A stretch of 63,719 bases of DNA from a virus, in IMG/VR virus record IMGVR_UViG_3300036851_000548, positions 1 to 63,719 of that record; one strand, written 5' to 3'. Under the pieces are notes generated by a model, which worked only from the letters and a program-made list of their open reading frames with translations, ran no database searches and was not told the origin of the DNA. Positions within the stretch are counted from its first letter, which is position 1. Each line of letters opens with the position of its first letter. Both the position numbers and the translations under genes were made by a program. This document shows, one piece after another, positions 16,448-25,472 of this stretch.

Positions 16448-16629
16448 GGTCGTCCCTCGGTGACCTTGCTGGAGTGGATCGCCATCGAGTGCAGGCCGTC
16501 GGCGTCGTGCCACTCGATTCCGAGACAGTCGCCCTCCCGGCCCCAGATGCGGACGGTCGTGCCCGCCTTCAGCACCGACCCGGATTCAAGCTGCACGTCC
16601 CGGCGGACGATTGCCGTCTCGGGGGTCAC
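16444..16629 (-). CDS. Small beta-rich protein
   Basis: 61 residues in a GTGA chain. The pattern 'GSVLKAGTTVRIWGREG' looks like a small beta-barrel (SH3-like). Function unknown. Confidence 0.45.
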   Translation of the reverse strand: MTPETAIVRRDVQLESGSVLKAGTTVRIWGREGDCLGIEWHDADGLHSMAIHSSKVTEGRP

Positions 16630-17306
16630 GGGCGCTCCGCGATGATCGCGAGCATGGCACGCCGGTCTTTCTTCGCGGCGAGGTACCGCTGCCCGAGCAC
16701 CATGTTTCTGCTGTGGTTCGCGTTCGCGCCGATCATCTCCTCCCACGTCCCCGTCGGGTGCCACAGGTGGTAGGCGTCGCCGCGGACGCGGACGGGGACC
16801 CCAGCGAGCGCCTCGCACGAAGCCATGAACGCGAGGTCGTCCCAGCCCCAGTCGACGAACCGCTCGTCGAAGCCTCCGACGGCGTCCCAGAGGGGGCGGG
16901 CGACGGCGAGCGCCTGACTCCACGTGTTCGGGTGCCTCGTCAGGCCGATGCCAGCGTCGTACGGCGAGAGGCGCCCTGCGAGCACGCCTTCCGTCCCCGG
17001 CTCGTCCAGCATCGTCAGGTGGTCGTGCGCGTACGTGAGCCTTCCGGTCGCGAGCGCGAGGGTGGCCGCCTCGCGCGCCTGCGCGGCGTCTGCGAGGACG
17101 ATGTCGGCGTCCGCTATCACGGCGACGTCCCAGGCGCCAGCGAGTCCTGCGGCGGCGTTGAGCGCCAGGCCGCGGTTGAAAGGACCGTCGTCGGAGAAGC
17201 CCTCGAAGACGCCGAACCCGGCGGCCTCCCACAGCGGCCGTGTGAACGCCCAGAGACGGTCGCGGGGACCGCGGTCGAGCCGCCGGGGGACGAGGAGCGG
17301 TATCAC
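16626..17306 (-). CDS. Glycosyltransferase (galactosyltransferase-like)
   Basis: 226 residues. 'VAVIADADIVL' supplies the DxD site and 'GGFDERFVDWGWDDLAF' is the acceptor-side motif of family 2/7 enzymes such as GalNAc/galactosyltransferases. Coupled at both ends by 4-base overlaps. Confidence 0.8.
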   Translation of the reverse strand: MIPLLVPRRLDRGPRDRLWAFTRPLWEAAGFGVFEGFSDDGPFNRGLALNAAAGLAGAWDVAVIADADIVLADAAQAREAATLALATGRLTYAHDHLTMLDEPGTEGVLAGRLSPYDAGIGLTRHPNTWSQALAVARPLWDAVGGFDERFVDWGWDDLAFMASCEALAGVPVRVRGDAYHLWHPTGTWEEMIGANANHSRNMVLGQRYLAAKKDRRAMLAIIAERP

Positions 17307-17986
17307 GGACGCGCCGCCAGCATCGCAGCTGCGATGCGCGGATGGACGACCGGGAGGGGCTCGCTGAACGCGTGCGGACCAAACCATTCGTACCCAGCGA
17401 CGTTCCGCACGTCCTCGTCGAGGCGGTCGGTGCGCGTCATCGCGACGAGGAGGTTCTGCGAGTACCAGGGATCGACCCGCTGGTCGCTCCAGAAGCTCCA
17501 GCGCAGCGCGCCGGACACGTCGAAGGCGTTCGCCTCAAACCGATCGGCCCAGTAGTCGGGCCACTGCTCGTTGATGTGGCCCTCGCCCCCCTGCCCCGGC
17601 GTGGCGGCCGAGAACAGGACGGTCGGCGCGAGCGAGCAGAGCCAGTCGACGAGGCCGGGCGCGCATTCCTCCGGGAGGTGCTCGCCGACCTCTAGGCAGA
17701 GCGCGAGATCGAAGCTCCCGAGACTGGGCCCCGGCGCGTGTGCGAGCTGGGAGAGGTCGAACCCGACAGGCTCGACGCCCGGCGATGTGACCGTCGCCGC
17801 GTCGCGCTCGACCCCGACGACGTTGCAGCCGAGCGAGGCGAGCGCGGCTCCCCAGGCTCCTCGGCCGCAGCCGACGTCGATCGCGCTTTCCGGGGCGACG
17901 AGCTCGTAGACGACGGGAAGCACGACGCTCGCGGAACGCCGGGCGCCGAGGTCGATCAGGTCGTGCCAGTCGTCGGTGTAGGCCAT
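17303..17986 (-). CDS. SAM-dependent methyltransferase
   Basis: 227 residues from ATG. Motif I 'AIDVGCGRGAWGAAL' (about 35-49), then 'VGVERD' and 'FDLALCLEVGEHL', a class I methyltransferase. In a glycan module it may methylate a sugar. Substrate unknown. Confidence 0.78.
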   Translation of the reverse strand: MAYTDDWHDLIDLGARRSASVVLPVVYELVAPESAIDVGCGRGAWGAALASLGCNVVGVERDAATVTSPGVEPVGFDLSQLAHAPGPSLGSFDLALCLEVGEHLPEECAPGLVDWLCSLAPTVLFSAATPGQGGEGHINEQWPDYWADRFEANAFDVSGALRWSFWSDQRVDPWYSQNLLVAMTRTDRLDEDVRNVAGYEWFGPHAFSEPLPVVHPRIAAAMLAARP

Positions 17987-17987
17987 G

Positions 17988-18656
17988 TCAGTAGCCCCTC
18001 GCGCCCAAGGCGCGCTCGACCCCGATGTGCGCCACCTGGATCTCGCCGCCGCCCCAGATCCCGAAGTGGGCACCGCCGGGGGTGCCATCGATCATGCGGG
18101 GGCCGATCTCGGTCTCGCAGCCCGGCTCAGGCGACCACGGGAACGCCCGCGCGGTCTCGGTGCGAAACAGGGACGGCGCGCACGACCAGTTGCGGGCCGT
18201 CTCGAACCAGCGGGCTCCGTGGAGGTTCTGCTTCGCGATGTACCAGCCTGGGGTCTGCTGGACGTAGCCGCCGTGCTCGACCTCGGCGCCCCAGGGCGTC
18301 CGCATCAGCGCCATCTGCTTCAGATGCGGCTCGGCGCCAAGGACGGCCTCCAAGTCGGTCAGGTCAATGGGGCAGAGGATCCGCATGTCGTCCTCCAAGT
18401 GGAACGCCCAGCCGAGGTCGGATCGGGCGGCGGCGTCCCAGCAGCTCGCGTGCGCGCGGCACATGCCCGAGACGTACGGCGAACCCTCGATCCTGGCGTC
18501 CTCCCACCCGGCGAATGCCTCGGGGGGCGTGCGGAGGCCGTCGTCGAAGATGTAGACGTCGGACGGCTGCGGCGTGACGAGGTCTTGGAACGCGACTAGC
18601 GTCGTCCGCAGGTAGTCGGGGCGGCCGTTCGTCAGGACGGTGAGCAGGTACCTCAC
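17988..18656 (-). CDS. Glycosyltransferase-like protein
   Basis: 222 residues from GTG. 'YLLTVLTNGRPDYL' at the start and 'FHLEDDMRIL' match a family 2-like fold. It is a paralogue of the protein at 20612-21310 (same start, same ED/END motif, similar end with 'FGIWGGGE' versus 'FGVWGDGS'). Confidence 0.7.
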   Translation of the reverse strand: MRYLLTVLTNGRPDYLRTTLVAFQDLVTPQPSDVYIFDDGLRTPPEAFAGWEDARIEGSPYVSGMCRAHASCWDAAARSDLGWAFHLEDDMRILCPIDLTDLEAVLGAEPHLKQMALMRTPWGAEVEHGGYVQQTPGWYIAKQNLHGARWFETARNWSCAPSLFRTETARAFPWSPEPGCETEIGPRMIDGTPGGAHFGIWGGGEIQVAHIGVERALGARGY

Positions 18657-18817
18657 GGGTGCCGCCTTGCGAACTCCTCCAGCCGGTTCAGCGGTCCGGC
18701 ATCGCGGGTTGCGAGCATCCACGACCGGGCCGCGATCCACGCGAACGGGTAGAGCACGATGACGACGAAAACGACCGGTAGAAGCACGACCCCAGCGAGC
18801 ATCTTCAGCGGGATCAC
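18653..18817 (-). CDS. Single-helix membrane microprotein
   Basis: 54 residues from GTG overlapping the upstream stop. One strong hydrophobic helix (about 5-30) then a charged tail. Function unknown. Confidence 0.5.
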   Translation of the reverse strand: MIPLKMLAGVVLLPVVFVVIVLYPFAWIAARSWMLATRDAGPLNRLEEFARRHP

Positions 18818-19353
18818 AACGCCACCGTCCAGATCGACGTGCCCGGCGCGAGGCGGACACGGTCGCCGAACGCCTCGTCGACGGCGCGCTTCACGCCCTC
18901 GTATCCGCCCGACTCGGGCGTGTAGTCGGCGGGGTCGCTGTAGTCGTGCCCGCAGATCAGCTTGCGCGTCTTCGGGAGCCACACCTCGATGTCGGCACGG
19001 ACGGACTCGTACGCGTGGTCGGCGTCGATGAAGACCATGTCGACCTTCGGCACGCGGCTGGCGGCCGCCGGAGACAGTCCCCTGACCGCGAAGAGGTTCG
19101 GGAAGTGACCGCACGACTCCATGAAGCCGCGGTAGGCGTGGTCGCCTGGGTCGGACCACGGGTCGAGGCAGTAGACGGGGCCGGGGCAGCCGGTCAGGAG
19201 CGCGAACGCGCTGCGGCCCCGGAGGACGCCGACCTCGGCGACGCTCCGCATCTCGGCGGCCGTGGCCCGGAGCCACTCCAGTTCGGCGGGACTCATCCAG
19301 CCCCAGATGTGCATGCCGGGGGTGGGGTGGCCGGGAACCGGGTCCGGTTTCAC
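18814..19353 (-). CDS. Methyltransferase (Methyltransf_24-like)
   Basis: 179 residues. 'VAEVGVLRGRSAFAL' is motif I and 'VDMVFIDADHAYESVRADI' is the diagnostic second motif of the family, often linked to glycan or macrolide modification. GTG start overlapping the upstream stop. Confidence 0.75.
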   Translation of the reverse strand: MKPDPVPGHPTPGMHIWGWMSPAELEWLRATAAEMRSVAEVGVLRGRSAFALLTGCPGPVYCLDPWSDPGDHAYRGFMESCGHFPNLFAVRGLSPAAASRVPKVDMVFIDADHAYESVRADIEVWLPKTRKLICGHDYSDPADYTPESGGYEGVKRAVDEAFGDRVRLAPGTSIWTVAL

Positions 19354-19601
19354 GGCTCGATCTTCTCCAGCACGTTCTGCATCGCGTAGACGGCGTAGCG
19401 GCCGTCCTCGCGGAGCACCTCGTAGCGGTACGAGGGCACCGTCCGCGCAGCTTCGAGGGCGCGGCGGCGGCGCTCGGCGCGCCAGCGGAACCGCGTGACC
19501 AGCTCGGGCTCAGACAGCACCTTTTCGTCGGTCTCGGCGACGCGGTAGCCCCACGGGACGCCCGCAACACTGAGCACGCGATCGGCTCCCCCTATCGCCA
19601 T
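19350..19601 (-). CDS. Hypothetical protein
   Basis: 83 residues; the ATG lies 10 bases inside the end of the FkbM gene. Arg-rich middle helix and a beta-like C-terminus ('YEVLREDGRYAVY'). Not recognised. Confidence 0.45.
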   Translation of the reverse strand: MAIGGADRVLSVAGVPWGYRVAETDEKVLSEPELVTRFRWRAERRRRALEAARTVPSYRYEVLREDGRYAVYAMQNVLEKIEP

Positions 19602-20254
19602 GCGTACACGGCCTGCGGGTGCGGGAGAAGGTGGCAGGCGCGGAGGCCGAGCCGTTCGAGCGCGGTGATCGCGCCTACGAGCAGCGCGGGACTGCCTCCT
19701 GCGCCGTGGAGTTCGACGAGCAGGTGCCGGACGAGCGGCGCCCATGTGTCGCCGACCTCGAACAGCGCCCACTCCTCGCCCTCGACGTCCATCTTCACGA
19801 AGTCGACGCCGCCCTCCCCGAACTCGCGGAGGATGACCTGCTGGAGCGTGTGCGAGTGGACGCGCCTCCCCTCGGCGGCCTCGGGGTCCTGTCCGATGCG
19901 CCGCGTGAACGCGTACGCCTCGGCGCGGACGGCGGGGTCGTAGGTGCCCCAGCCGCCCTCGCCGCTGACGGCGTGCCGTCGCACCGTGGTGTCTGGCGCG
20001 TTCATCTCGGCGAGGTCGGCGCACGCCTCGTCCATCTCGACGGCGACGACCGCCGCGAACGGCCACATCTCGGAGTAGTGCGCTGCGGTCAGGCCGATGT
20101 TCGCCCCGAGGTCGAGCACGGTCTCGGGCTTCGGCATGTCCGCCGGGGGGACGTGGTAGAGGCCGGTGAATGTGTCGGCCCACACCTGCCGGTCGCTCGT
20201 GCCGGGGCGCAGCAGGACGTGGCGGCCGAGCGCGGGCGTGAACTGCCTGTCCAT
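19592..20254 (-). CDS. FkbM-family methyltransferase
   Basis: 220 residues. 'VLDLGANIGLTAAHYSEMWP' and 'VDFVKMDVEGEEWAL' are the two FkbM hallmarks. These enzymes O-methylate sugars or polyketides. It fits the glycan module. ATG coupled by TGATG. Confidence 0.85.
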   Translation of the reverse strand: MDRQFTPALGRHVLLRPGTSDRQVWADTFTGLYHVPPADMPKPETVLDLGANIGLTAAHYSEMWPFAAVVAVEMDEACADLAEMNAPDTTVRRHAVSGEGGWGTYDPAVRAEAYAFTRRIGQDPEAAEGRRVHSHTLQQVILREFGEGGVDFVKMDVEGEEWALFEVGDTWAPLVRHLLVELHGAGGSPALLVGAITALERLGLRACHLLPHPQAVYAWR

Positions 20255-20397
20255 CACGGCGTCCTCAGCCGCGTGCACCCGAAGTGGATCGCGAGCAGCG
20301 CGACGGCGAGCGCGGCGACCCACCAGCGGCCGGTCAGCAGGTAGGCGATGCACGTCAGCGAGCCCGAGACGAGTCCGTGGACGGCGTCGCCGTTCAT
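20254..20397 (-). CDS. Membrane microprotein
   Basis: 47 residues with one or two short hydrophobic helices ('IAYLLTGRWWVAALAVALLAIHFG'-like, residues about 16-40). Coupled at both ends. Function unknown. Confidence 0.45.
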   Translation of the reverse strand: MNGDAVHGLVSGSLTCIAYLLTGRWWVAALAVALLAIHFGCTRLRTP

Positions 20398-20612
20398 CCG
20401 AGCCACAGGGCGACGATGAAGCCGACCGCGCCGAGGGCGAGGAACCACTGCCACTCGGCGCCCGCGAGGAAGAGGATCGCGACGCAGCCGATCACCGCGG
20501 CCAGGAAGACGCGGTCGACCGCCTCCGGCGACGCGTAGTGCCACCGCTCGGGCAGCACCCTGGCGACGACGGCCCGGACGCGGAGGAAGAGGCGCTGCAT
20601 CGCCGTGACCAT
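20394..20612 (-). CDS. Two-helix membrane protein
   Basis: 72 residues from ATG (a second ATG four codons later is possible). A basic amphipathic start is followed by two hydrophobic helices (about 37-52 and 57-72). Function unknown. Confidence 0.5.
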   Translation of the reverse strand: MVTAMQRLFLRVRAVVARVLPERWHYASPEAVDRVFLAAVIGCVAILFLAGAEWQWFLALGAVGFIVALWLG

Positions 20613-21310
20613 CAGTAGCCGAACCCGTCGCGCTGGCCGATGTGCTCGCACCACGGGCTGCCGTCGCCCCAGACGCCGAACGTGTAGCCCTCCTTGACGA
20701 GGTCGATCCCGAAGCGGCCCTCGCACTCGCGGTCGTAGCCAGGCCAGGGGTTCGCGAGCATGAAGTCGGCTGGCATAAGGCACGGGTTTGTCGTCATGTA
20801 CGAGCGGTGCTCCAGCCACGGCGCGTTCCACCAGTCGCCCGGGTCCGTCGAGTCGGCGGCAACGGTCGTGCGCGGCTCGTACTGGCCGGGGCGGGACTCG
20901 TAGAGGCCCCCTGCGGCCCGCTCCTCGGCGTTGACGGCGCCGCGCATCAGCTGCATCTGCGCAAGCCTCGGCCAGCGATCGTCGAGGACGTAGGCGAGTT
21001 CGCTGAGGTCGACGGGGCGCGTGAGCACGAAATCGTTCTCCAGCCAGAACACGTAGTCGGCCGTGGCCTCGACGTTCGGCTCGGACGCGAGCCGCCAGAG
21101 CTCTCGGGAGGCGAAGCAGAACCCGGACTGCTGCGGGAGCACGAGGCCGCGCCACTGCCCAAACGGCTCGACCGGCGGGGTGCGGCCGGGGCCGTCGACG
21201 ACGCAGACGAGGTCGGCGGGGGCGGGAGACGCGTGCTCCGCGAACGATTCGATCGCTCGGTCGAGATGGGGGGCGTCCCCGTGCGTGAGGACTGCGAGCC
21301 GGTACCTCAC
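20612..21310 (-). CDS. Glycosyltransferase-like protein
   Basis: 232 residues from GTG. 'RLAVLTHGDAPHLDRAIESF' is a family 2-type start, and 'FWLENDFVL' holds the acidic site. Paralogue of the protein at 17988-18656. Coupled with the GNAT gene upstream. Confidence 0.72.
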   Translation of the reverse strand: MRYRLAVLTHGDAPHLDRAIESFAEHASPAPADLVCVVDGPGRTPPVEPFGQWRGLVLPQQSGFCFASRELWRLASEPNVEATADYVFWLENDFVLTRPVDLSELAYVLDDRWPRLAQMQLMRGAVNAEERAAGGLYESRPGQYEPRTTVAADSTDPGDWWNAPWLEHRSYMTTNPCLMPADFMLANPWPGYDRECEGRFGIDLVKEGYTFGVWGDGSPWCEHIGQRDGFGY

Positions 21311-21741
21311 CAGCGCTCTCCTCCGTCCTCGACGGTCTGGTAGTCGACGCGGGGGCCTCCGTACGCCCACCCGACGAGCTGCGCGACGAGCAGCGTCGGT
21401 ACGTTCGTGCCGAGGTAGCCGTGCGGCTCGTAGAAGTCGTCGAGGTCGCTGAACAGCGCGGCCATGGTGACGCCCCGCCCGACGGCCAGCGCGTGCGCGG
21501 CCTCCAGAAGGTGCGACGCGTGCCCCTCCCGGCGGTGGGCGGGGTCCGTGCAGACGGCGCCGATCCCGGCGACGGGGACCTCGATGTCGCGGAACCGGAG
21601 GGTGCGCCAGTAGAGGCCGACGTGGGAGATGACGTCGGGGGCGTGGCCGTTGTTCGCGCCAACCTCGATCTGGAGCGAGAGGTCGGGCGGCTTGATCTCC
21701 GCGCCGGGGAAGCACTCCCGGATCAGCGCCAGTTGGTTCAC
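21307..21741 (-). CDS. GNAT N-acetyltransferase
   Basis: 144 residues. 'VCTDPAHRREGHASHLLEAA' is motif A with the acetyl-CoA loop, and 'DFYEPHGYLG' is motif B. It could acetylate an amino sugar of the local glycan. Confidence 0.8.
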   Translation of the reverse strand: MNQLALIRECFPGAEIKPPDLSLQIEVGANNGHAPDVISHVGLYWRTLRFRDIEVPVAGIGAVCTDPAHRREGHASHLLEAAHALAVGRGVTMAALFSDLDDFYEPHGYLGTNVPTLLVAQLVGWAYGGPRVDYQTVEDGGERW

Positions 21742-22073
21742 GCGGCGACTCTGTTTGGGACGAGGGCGCCGAACACGTCGTCGACGCGGTCGCACTCGTA
21801 GTGGGGCGCGTTCGGGTCGGCGTCCTTGTAGAGCAGCTGGTTGATCGCGGCGGAGTGCTTCGCGCTCGACGTGGTGAAGCCGGGCGTCTCGTCGTAGGAC
21901 GGGAACTCCATGACAACGAAGTCCGCGCGGCCGTCGTCGCGGTCGATCCAGCCGTACACGGTCAACATCTCGTACTGGGAGTCGCCACCGACGGGGACGC
22001 GAAGGCAGCGGTCCCACCTGACGAACGGGAGCCGGTTCAGCCACTCCGCGATGGGTTCGGGATCGAGGTTCAC
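21738..22073 (-). CDS. Hypothetical protein
   Basis: 111 residues, alpha/beta mix, ending 'DDVFGALVPNRVAA'. GTG start overlapping the upstream stop. Not recognised. Confidence 0.5.
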   Translation of the reverse strand: MNLDPEPIAEWLNRLPFVRWDRCLRVPVGGDSQYEMLTVYGWIDRDDGRADFVVMEFPSYDETPGFTTSSAKHSAAINQLLYKDADPNAPHYECDRVDDVFGALVPNRVAA

Positions 22074-22240
22074 CGCAGCCTCTCGTCAGTCGCGATCCGG
22101 TACAGAAGCCGCGTTCCTACCGCCGCGAGCGCGGGGGGCACGGCGGCCGCGTACTCGCCGTAGAAGACGGCCAGGACGGCCGCGGTGGCGGAGAGCAGGA
22201 ACGCCACGCCGAAGAAGAGCATGGTCAGCACGCGCCTCAC
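22070..22240 (-). CDS. Membrane microprotein
   Basis: 56 residues. Two hydrophobic stretches (about 5-25 and 30-45) and a charged end. GTG in a 4-base overlap chain. Confidence 0.5.
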   Translation of the reverse strand: MRRVLTMLFFGVAFLLSATAAVLAVFYGEYAAAVPPALAAVGTRLLYRIATDERLR

Positions 22241-22914
22241 GGCTGCACCTTCGCGGTCCGCCACCAGCCTGGATCGATGTCGGCGTGCTCGGCCCGGATC
22301 GCCGCGTAGGTGCGGGCGCGGACGCCGCGGTCCTGCAGGTTGCGTCCGGCGGGGTTCACGCTGGCACGATAGACCGCTTCGGGCACCGGGAGCAAGTACG
22401 CCCCGGCGCGGACGCAGCGGAGCCAGAGGTCCCAGTCCTCGTAGACGGGCCACTCGCGGAACCCGCCGACGGCGAGGAACAGGTCGCGGCGGACGAGCGT
22501 GCCGATGACGGCGCAGTTGAGGTCGACCAGCAGCCTGTCCCAGTCGGGGATCGCGGCGGGGCCGCCTCCGCGCTGCAGGGCGGGGACGAACAGCCACGAC
22601 GCGGTGGCGTCGGGGTCGAGCGGCTCCGTGTCCTGCTCCTCCTCCGGCGGGGGCCAGTCGCGCTCGTAGGCGGCCTGCATCGCGGCGAGGTAGCCGGGCG
22701 CGAGTTCGTCGTCGGCGTCGAGGAAGCAGAGCCAGTCGCTGGTCGCGGCCGCCGCGGCGGCGTTCCGGGCCTCGGCGAGGGTGCCCCCGTCGAGGTGGAG
22801 CAGGATCGTCTCGCGGGGCGCCGGGTGCTGGGCCTCGGCGCTGCGCGCGGCCTCAGCGGCGCGGTCGGCCCAGGCCCGGTCGCTGTAGGTCGCGACGATC
22901 ACGGAGACGTTCAC
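22237..22914 (-). CDS. Family 2 glycosyltransferase
   Basis: 225 residues. 'VSVIVATYSDR' start, 'LCFLDADDEL' metal site and 'YEDWDLWLRCVRAG' are classic GT2 elements. Fourth or fifth transferase of the module. Confidence 0.87.
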   Translation of the reverse strand: MNVSVIVATYSDRAWADRAAEAARSAEAQHPAPRETILLHLDGGTLAEARNAAAAAATSDWLCFLDADDELAPGYLAAMQAAYERDWPPPEEEQDTEPLDPDATASWLFVPALQRGGGPAAIPDWDRLLVDLNCAVIGTLVRRDLFLAVGGFREWPVYEDWDLWLRCVRAGAYLLPVPEAVYRASVNPAGRNLQDRGVRARTYAAIRAEHADIDPGWWRTAKVQP

Positions 22915-23105
22915 GCGCCGCCCTCGCCGTCGAGCAAGGCGGTCTCGCGGAGGTCTACGAAGCCGATCCGGAGGTGGCCTCCGTGCTGGCAGGTCGGACA
23001 CAGCTCGTCCTTCATCTGCTCGGCGCGGCCGGTCGCGTCGTCCACGAACACGTCGTAGACCGCGCCGCAGTCGCCGCACCGCCACCGCTGCAGCACGGTC
23101 GCCAT
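22911..23105 (-). CDS. Zinc-ribbon protein
   Basis: 64 residues with CGDC (10-13) and CPTC (36-39), a four-Cys zinc ribbon. ATG coupled by TGATG. Confidence 0.6.
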   Translation of the reverse strand: MATVLQRWRCGDCGAVYDVFVDDATGRAEQMKDELCPTCQHGGHLRIGFVDLRETALLDGEGGA

Positions 23106-23467
23106 CAGCGGCGGACCATCCCGGCCCGGATCTTCTTCGCCTCGTGGTCGACGCCGTCGAGGGCGACCAGGAGCGTCGTCACGACCAGCGTGCGGGCGCG
23201 GGCGCCGCTCTCCTTGACCGCCCAGCAGCGGGTGCCGTCGGCGTCCCAGACGTAGTGGCCCTCGGTGGCGACGCCGCGCCGGTGAGGCTCGCGGACCCAG
23301 TTCGGTTTTCGGTCGGCGACGCGACCGGCGAGGATGCCGATCCTGACCTCGGCGCGGATCCGGGCGGCCGCCTCGGCCTCGTCCCTCCAGCCGAGCCGTT
23401 CGCGGGCGCGGTCGACGGCGTGACCGGATGCGACGATGTGCGCGAACGCGTCCGGGCCGTCGTTCAC
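23105..23467 (-). CDS. Hypothetical protein
   Basis: 120 residues from GTG. 'AFAHIVASGHAVDRARERLGW' and 'KPNWVREPHRRGVATEGHYVWDADG' give an alpha then beta layout that recalls small phage nuclease or toxin-like folds, but I cannot name it. Confidence 0.5.
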   Translation of the reverse strand: MNDGPDAFAHIVASGHAVDRARERLGWRDEAEAAARIRAEVRIGILAGRVADRKPNWVREPHRRGVATEGHYVWDADGTRCWAVKESGARARTLVVTTLLVALDGVDHEAKKIRAGMVRR

Positions 23468-23910
23468 GCGAGCAGCCACCCGCCGAGGACGGCGACCTGC
23501 AGGACGTGGAGGGTCTGGTCGAGCGCGAGCGGCGTCGCGGGCCACGGGTTCGGGGGCGGCCACCTGTGCCACGCCTCGGAGTCGTCGATCGGCGTCCGGC
23601 CGGTCAGGGCGCGCCATTCGCGCTGCCGTTCCGGGGTCGTCCTGGTCCGCCACTCCGCGAGGTCGCCGAGCGTGACCCGGAAGCGGCGGCTGTCGGTCAG
23701 AAAGTGCAGCCCGGCGAGCAGGCCAAGGAACGTGACCACCTCCTGCCAGGGTGCGCCGGAGACGGCCGCGACGGGAACGAACGCGAGCGTGTAGGTGAGG
23801 ACGTGCATGCTCCGGATCCGCGGGTCGTCGAGCTTCTGCTCGGCCTGCCAGCGGTTCTGGAGCGCGAAGTCGCCGACCATGTGCGCAGCGAGGAGGTAGA
23901 GCGGCAGCAT
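23464..23910 (-). CDS. DUF3307 membrane protein
   Basis: 148 residues. 'LLAAHMVGDFALQNRWQA' is the DUF3307 signature, followed by further hydrophobic helices. Widespread in phages and plasmids, function unknown. Confidence 0.72.
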   Translation of the reverse strand: MLPLYLLAAHMVGDFALQNRWQAEQKLDDPRIRSMHVLTYTLAFVPVAAVSGAPWQEVVTFLGLLAGLHFLTDSRRFRVTLGDLAEWRTRTTPERQREWRALTGRTPIDDSEAWHRWPPPNPWPATPLALDQTLHVLQVAVLGGWLLA

Positions 23911-24221
23911 CAGGGATCCTCCGGCGCGAGCGCATCGATCCGTCGCCTCATCTGCTCGATCGCTTCGCTGTCGGTCGGCTGCTCGTCGAGTTCGTCGGCC
24001 GCGTCCTTGGCGATCAGGTACAGGGCGCGGTACCTGCCGAGGAGCACGTTCGCGCGGCCGGTCGGCCGGAGCCGGTCTCCGCCCGGGGTCCGCTCGGGCA
24101 CGTTGAGCGCGTCGAACATGTCCTCGCATCCCTTCACGTCCTGGCGGGCGAGGACGAGGTCGGCCTCCTGCGAGGCGACGCGGCGCTCCAGCTCGGCGCG
24201 GCTGAGGTGGGAGAGGTTCAT
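23910..24221 (-). CDS. Helical hypothetical protein
   Basis: 103 residues, mostly helical with possible coiled coil in the first 35 residues. ATG overlaps the upstream stop. Not recognised. Confidence 0.5.
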   Translation of the reverse strand: MNLSHLSRAELERRVASQEADLVLARQDVKGCEDMFDALNVPERTPGGDRLRPTGRANVLLGRYRALYLIAKDAADELDEQPTDSEAIEQMRRRIDALAPEDP

Positions 24222-24592
24222 AGGACGGCCTGCAGTTCCTCGATCGTGACGACGCCGAGCGACGACAGCAGCACGGCGGACCCCTTCTCGGTGAGCACAG
24301 GCCACGTCTCCCCGGTCTCGTCGCTGCCGTGCTGGATCAGGCCGCCGTCGTACAGGCTGTCCCAGACGTCCTGCGGGATCGCGGCGGCGGCGTTGCCCTC
24401 CCAGTTGCCGTCGAGGAGCGCGAGCGCCGTGACGGGGTGCACGACGCTCATCAGGTCGGCCATCGCCTCCCGCGCGAGGTCGTAGTTCGCGGTCGCCCGG
24501 CGTGCGTGTCGGATCGCGAGGAACATCGTGGCGAGGCTGACCGGGACGCACAGGGCGGCGGCGGCCAGGAAGGCCGCGTCGGCGGCGGTCAT
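24218..24592 (-). CDS. Membrane-anchored hypothetical protein
   Basis: 124 residues; one N-terminal hydrophobic helix (about 7-28), then a soluble domain resembling a winged helix ('VLTEKGSAVLLSSLGVVTIEEL'). Not recognised. Confidence 0.5.
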   Translation of the reverse strand: MTAADAAFLAAAALCVPVSLATMFLAIRHARRATANYDLAREAMADLMSVVHPVTALALLDGNWEGNAAAAIPQDVWDSLYDGGLIQHGSDETGETWPVLTEKGSAVLLSSLGVVTIEELQAVL

Positions 24593-24792
24593 AGCGGTTC
24601 CACGACGCCGGTGAACGAGTCGGCGTCGCCGCGGTCTCGGGCGCGCCGGTTCAGTTCGGCCTCCGCGATGGCGCGGACTTTGGGCAGGTCGGACTGCTTC
24701 CACTGCTCCAGCACGGACGGCCGTTCGGTCAGGGCGCGGTCGCTCAGTTCGAGCGACGTCAGTCCTTCGAGCGCCCGCAGCGTTTCGTTCAT
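24589..24792 (-). CDS. Small helical protein
   Basis: 67 residues from ATG with AAAGGAG about 10 bases upstream, overlapping the upstream stop. Charged helices. Not recognised. Confidence 0.5.
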   Translation of the reverse strand: MNETLRALEGLTSLELSDRALTERPSVLEQWKQSDLPKVRAIAEAELNRRARDRGDADSFTGVVEPL

Positions 24793-25472
24793 CTCCGTCG
24801 TCTCCTTTCGGTGGCGCGCCAGAGGCGGGCGCGGGTGTTGAAGAGGGCGCGGTCGGCGTCGAAGTGCAGCTGCCCCTTCTCGTAGGTGGCGTCCATGTCG
24901 GCCTTCCGCCAGTGCGGGTGGAGGTGCTCGACCAGCGCGGCTGCCGCGTGCGCGTACGTGCGCCGGTGCAGCGCGGTCTGCACGAACTCGTCGTCCACGA
25001 AGTTGTGCCAGTACCCCTCGTGCAGCAGCAGCCCGGGGTCGTCGGCGGTGCCGCACTCGCCGTAGTCGCGGTGGACGAGCGAGTGGGTCGAGTGGCGGCC
25101 GGAGACGACGCGGCGGTTGCCGAGGTCGTTCGTGCCGACCACGCACGCCCCGGTCCGCGCGTGGACGGCGAGCGCAGCCTCCAGCCAGCCCTGGTGGAAG
25201 ACGAGGTCGTCGGCACCGAGGAGGACCCAGTCGTGATCGGTGTGCCGCCACGCGAGGTTGATCTTCCGAGCGTAGTCGCCCCGGCCGGGCTCCCAGTCCG
25301 CGATCAGCGGTTCGGCCCCGGCGTCGAGGACCGCGTCGATCTCCTCCATGTCGCCGGGGCTGCAGACGAACACGGGGTCGGCGCGGCGCGCGGTCTCGCG
25401 GAGCGAGTCGACGATCGGCCGGACGCGGTGCGGCCGATCGAGGACGGGGACGAGGACGGCGGCGCGGGTCAC
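24789..25472 (-). CDS. Glycosyltransferase-like protein
   Basis: 227 residues. 'AAVLVPVLDRPHRVRPIVDSL' and 'DWVLLGADDLVFHQGWLE' match GT2-like nucleotide-sugar and DxD regions. GTG start coupled to the microprotein at 25469. Confidence 0.72.
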   Translation of the reverse strand: MTRAAVLVPVLDRPHRVRPIVDSLRETARRADPVFVCSPGDMEEIDAVLDAGAEPLIADWEPGRGDYARKINLAWRHTDHDWVLLGADDLVFHQGWLEAALAVHARTGACVVGTNDLGNRRVVSGRHSTHSLVHRDYGECGTADDPGLLLHEGYWHNFVDDEFVQTALHRRTYAHAAAALVEHLHPHWRKADMDATYEKGQLHFDADRALFNTRARLWRATERRRRR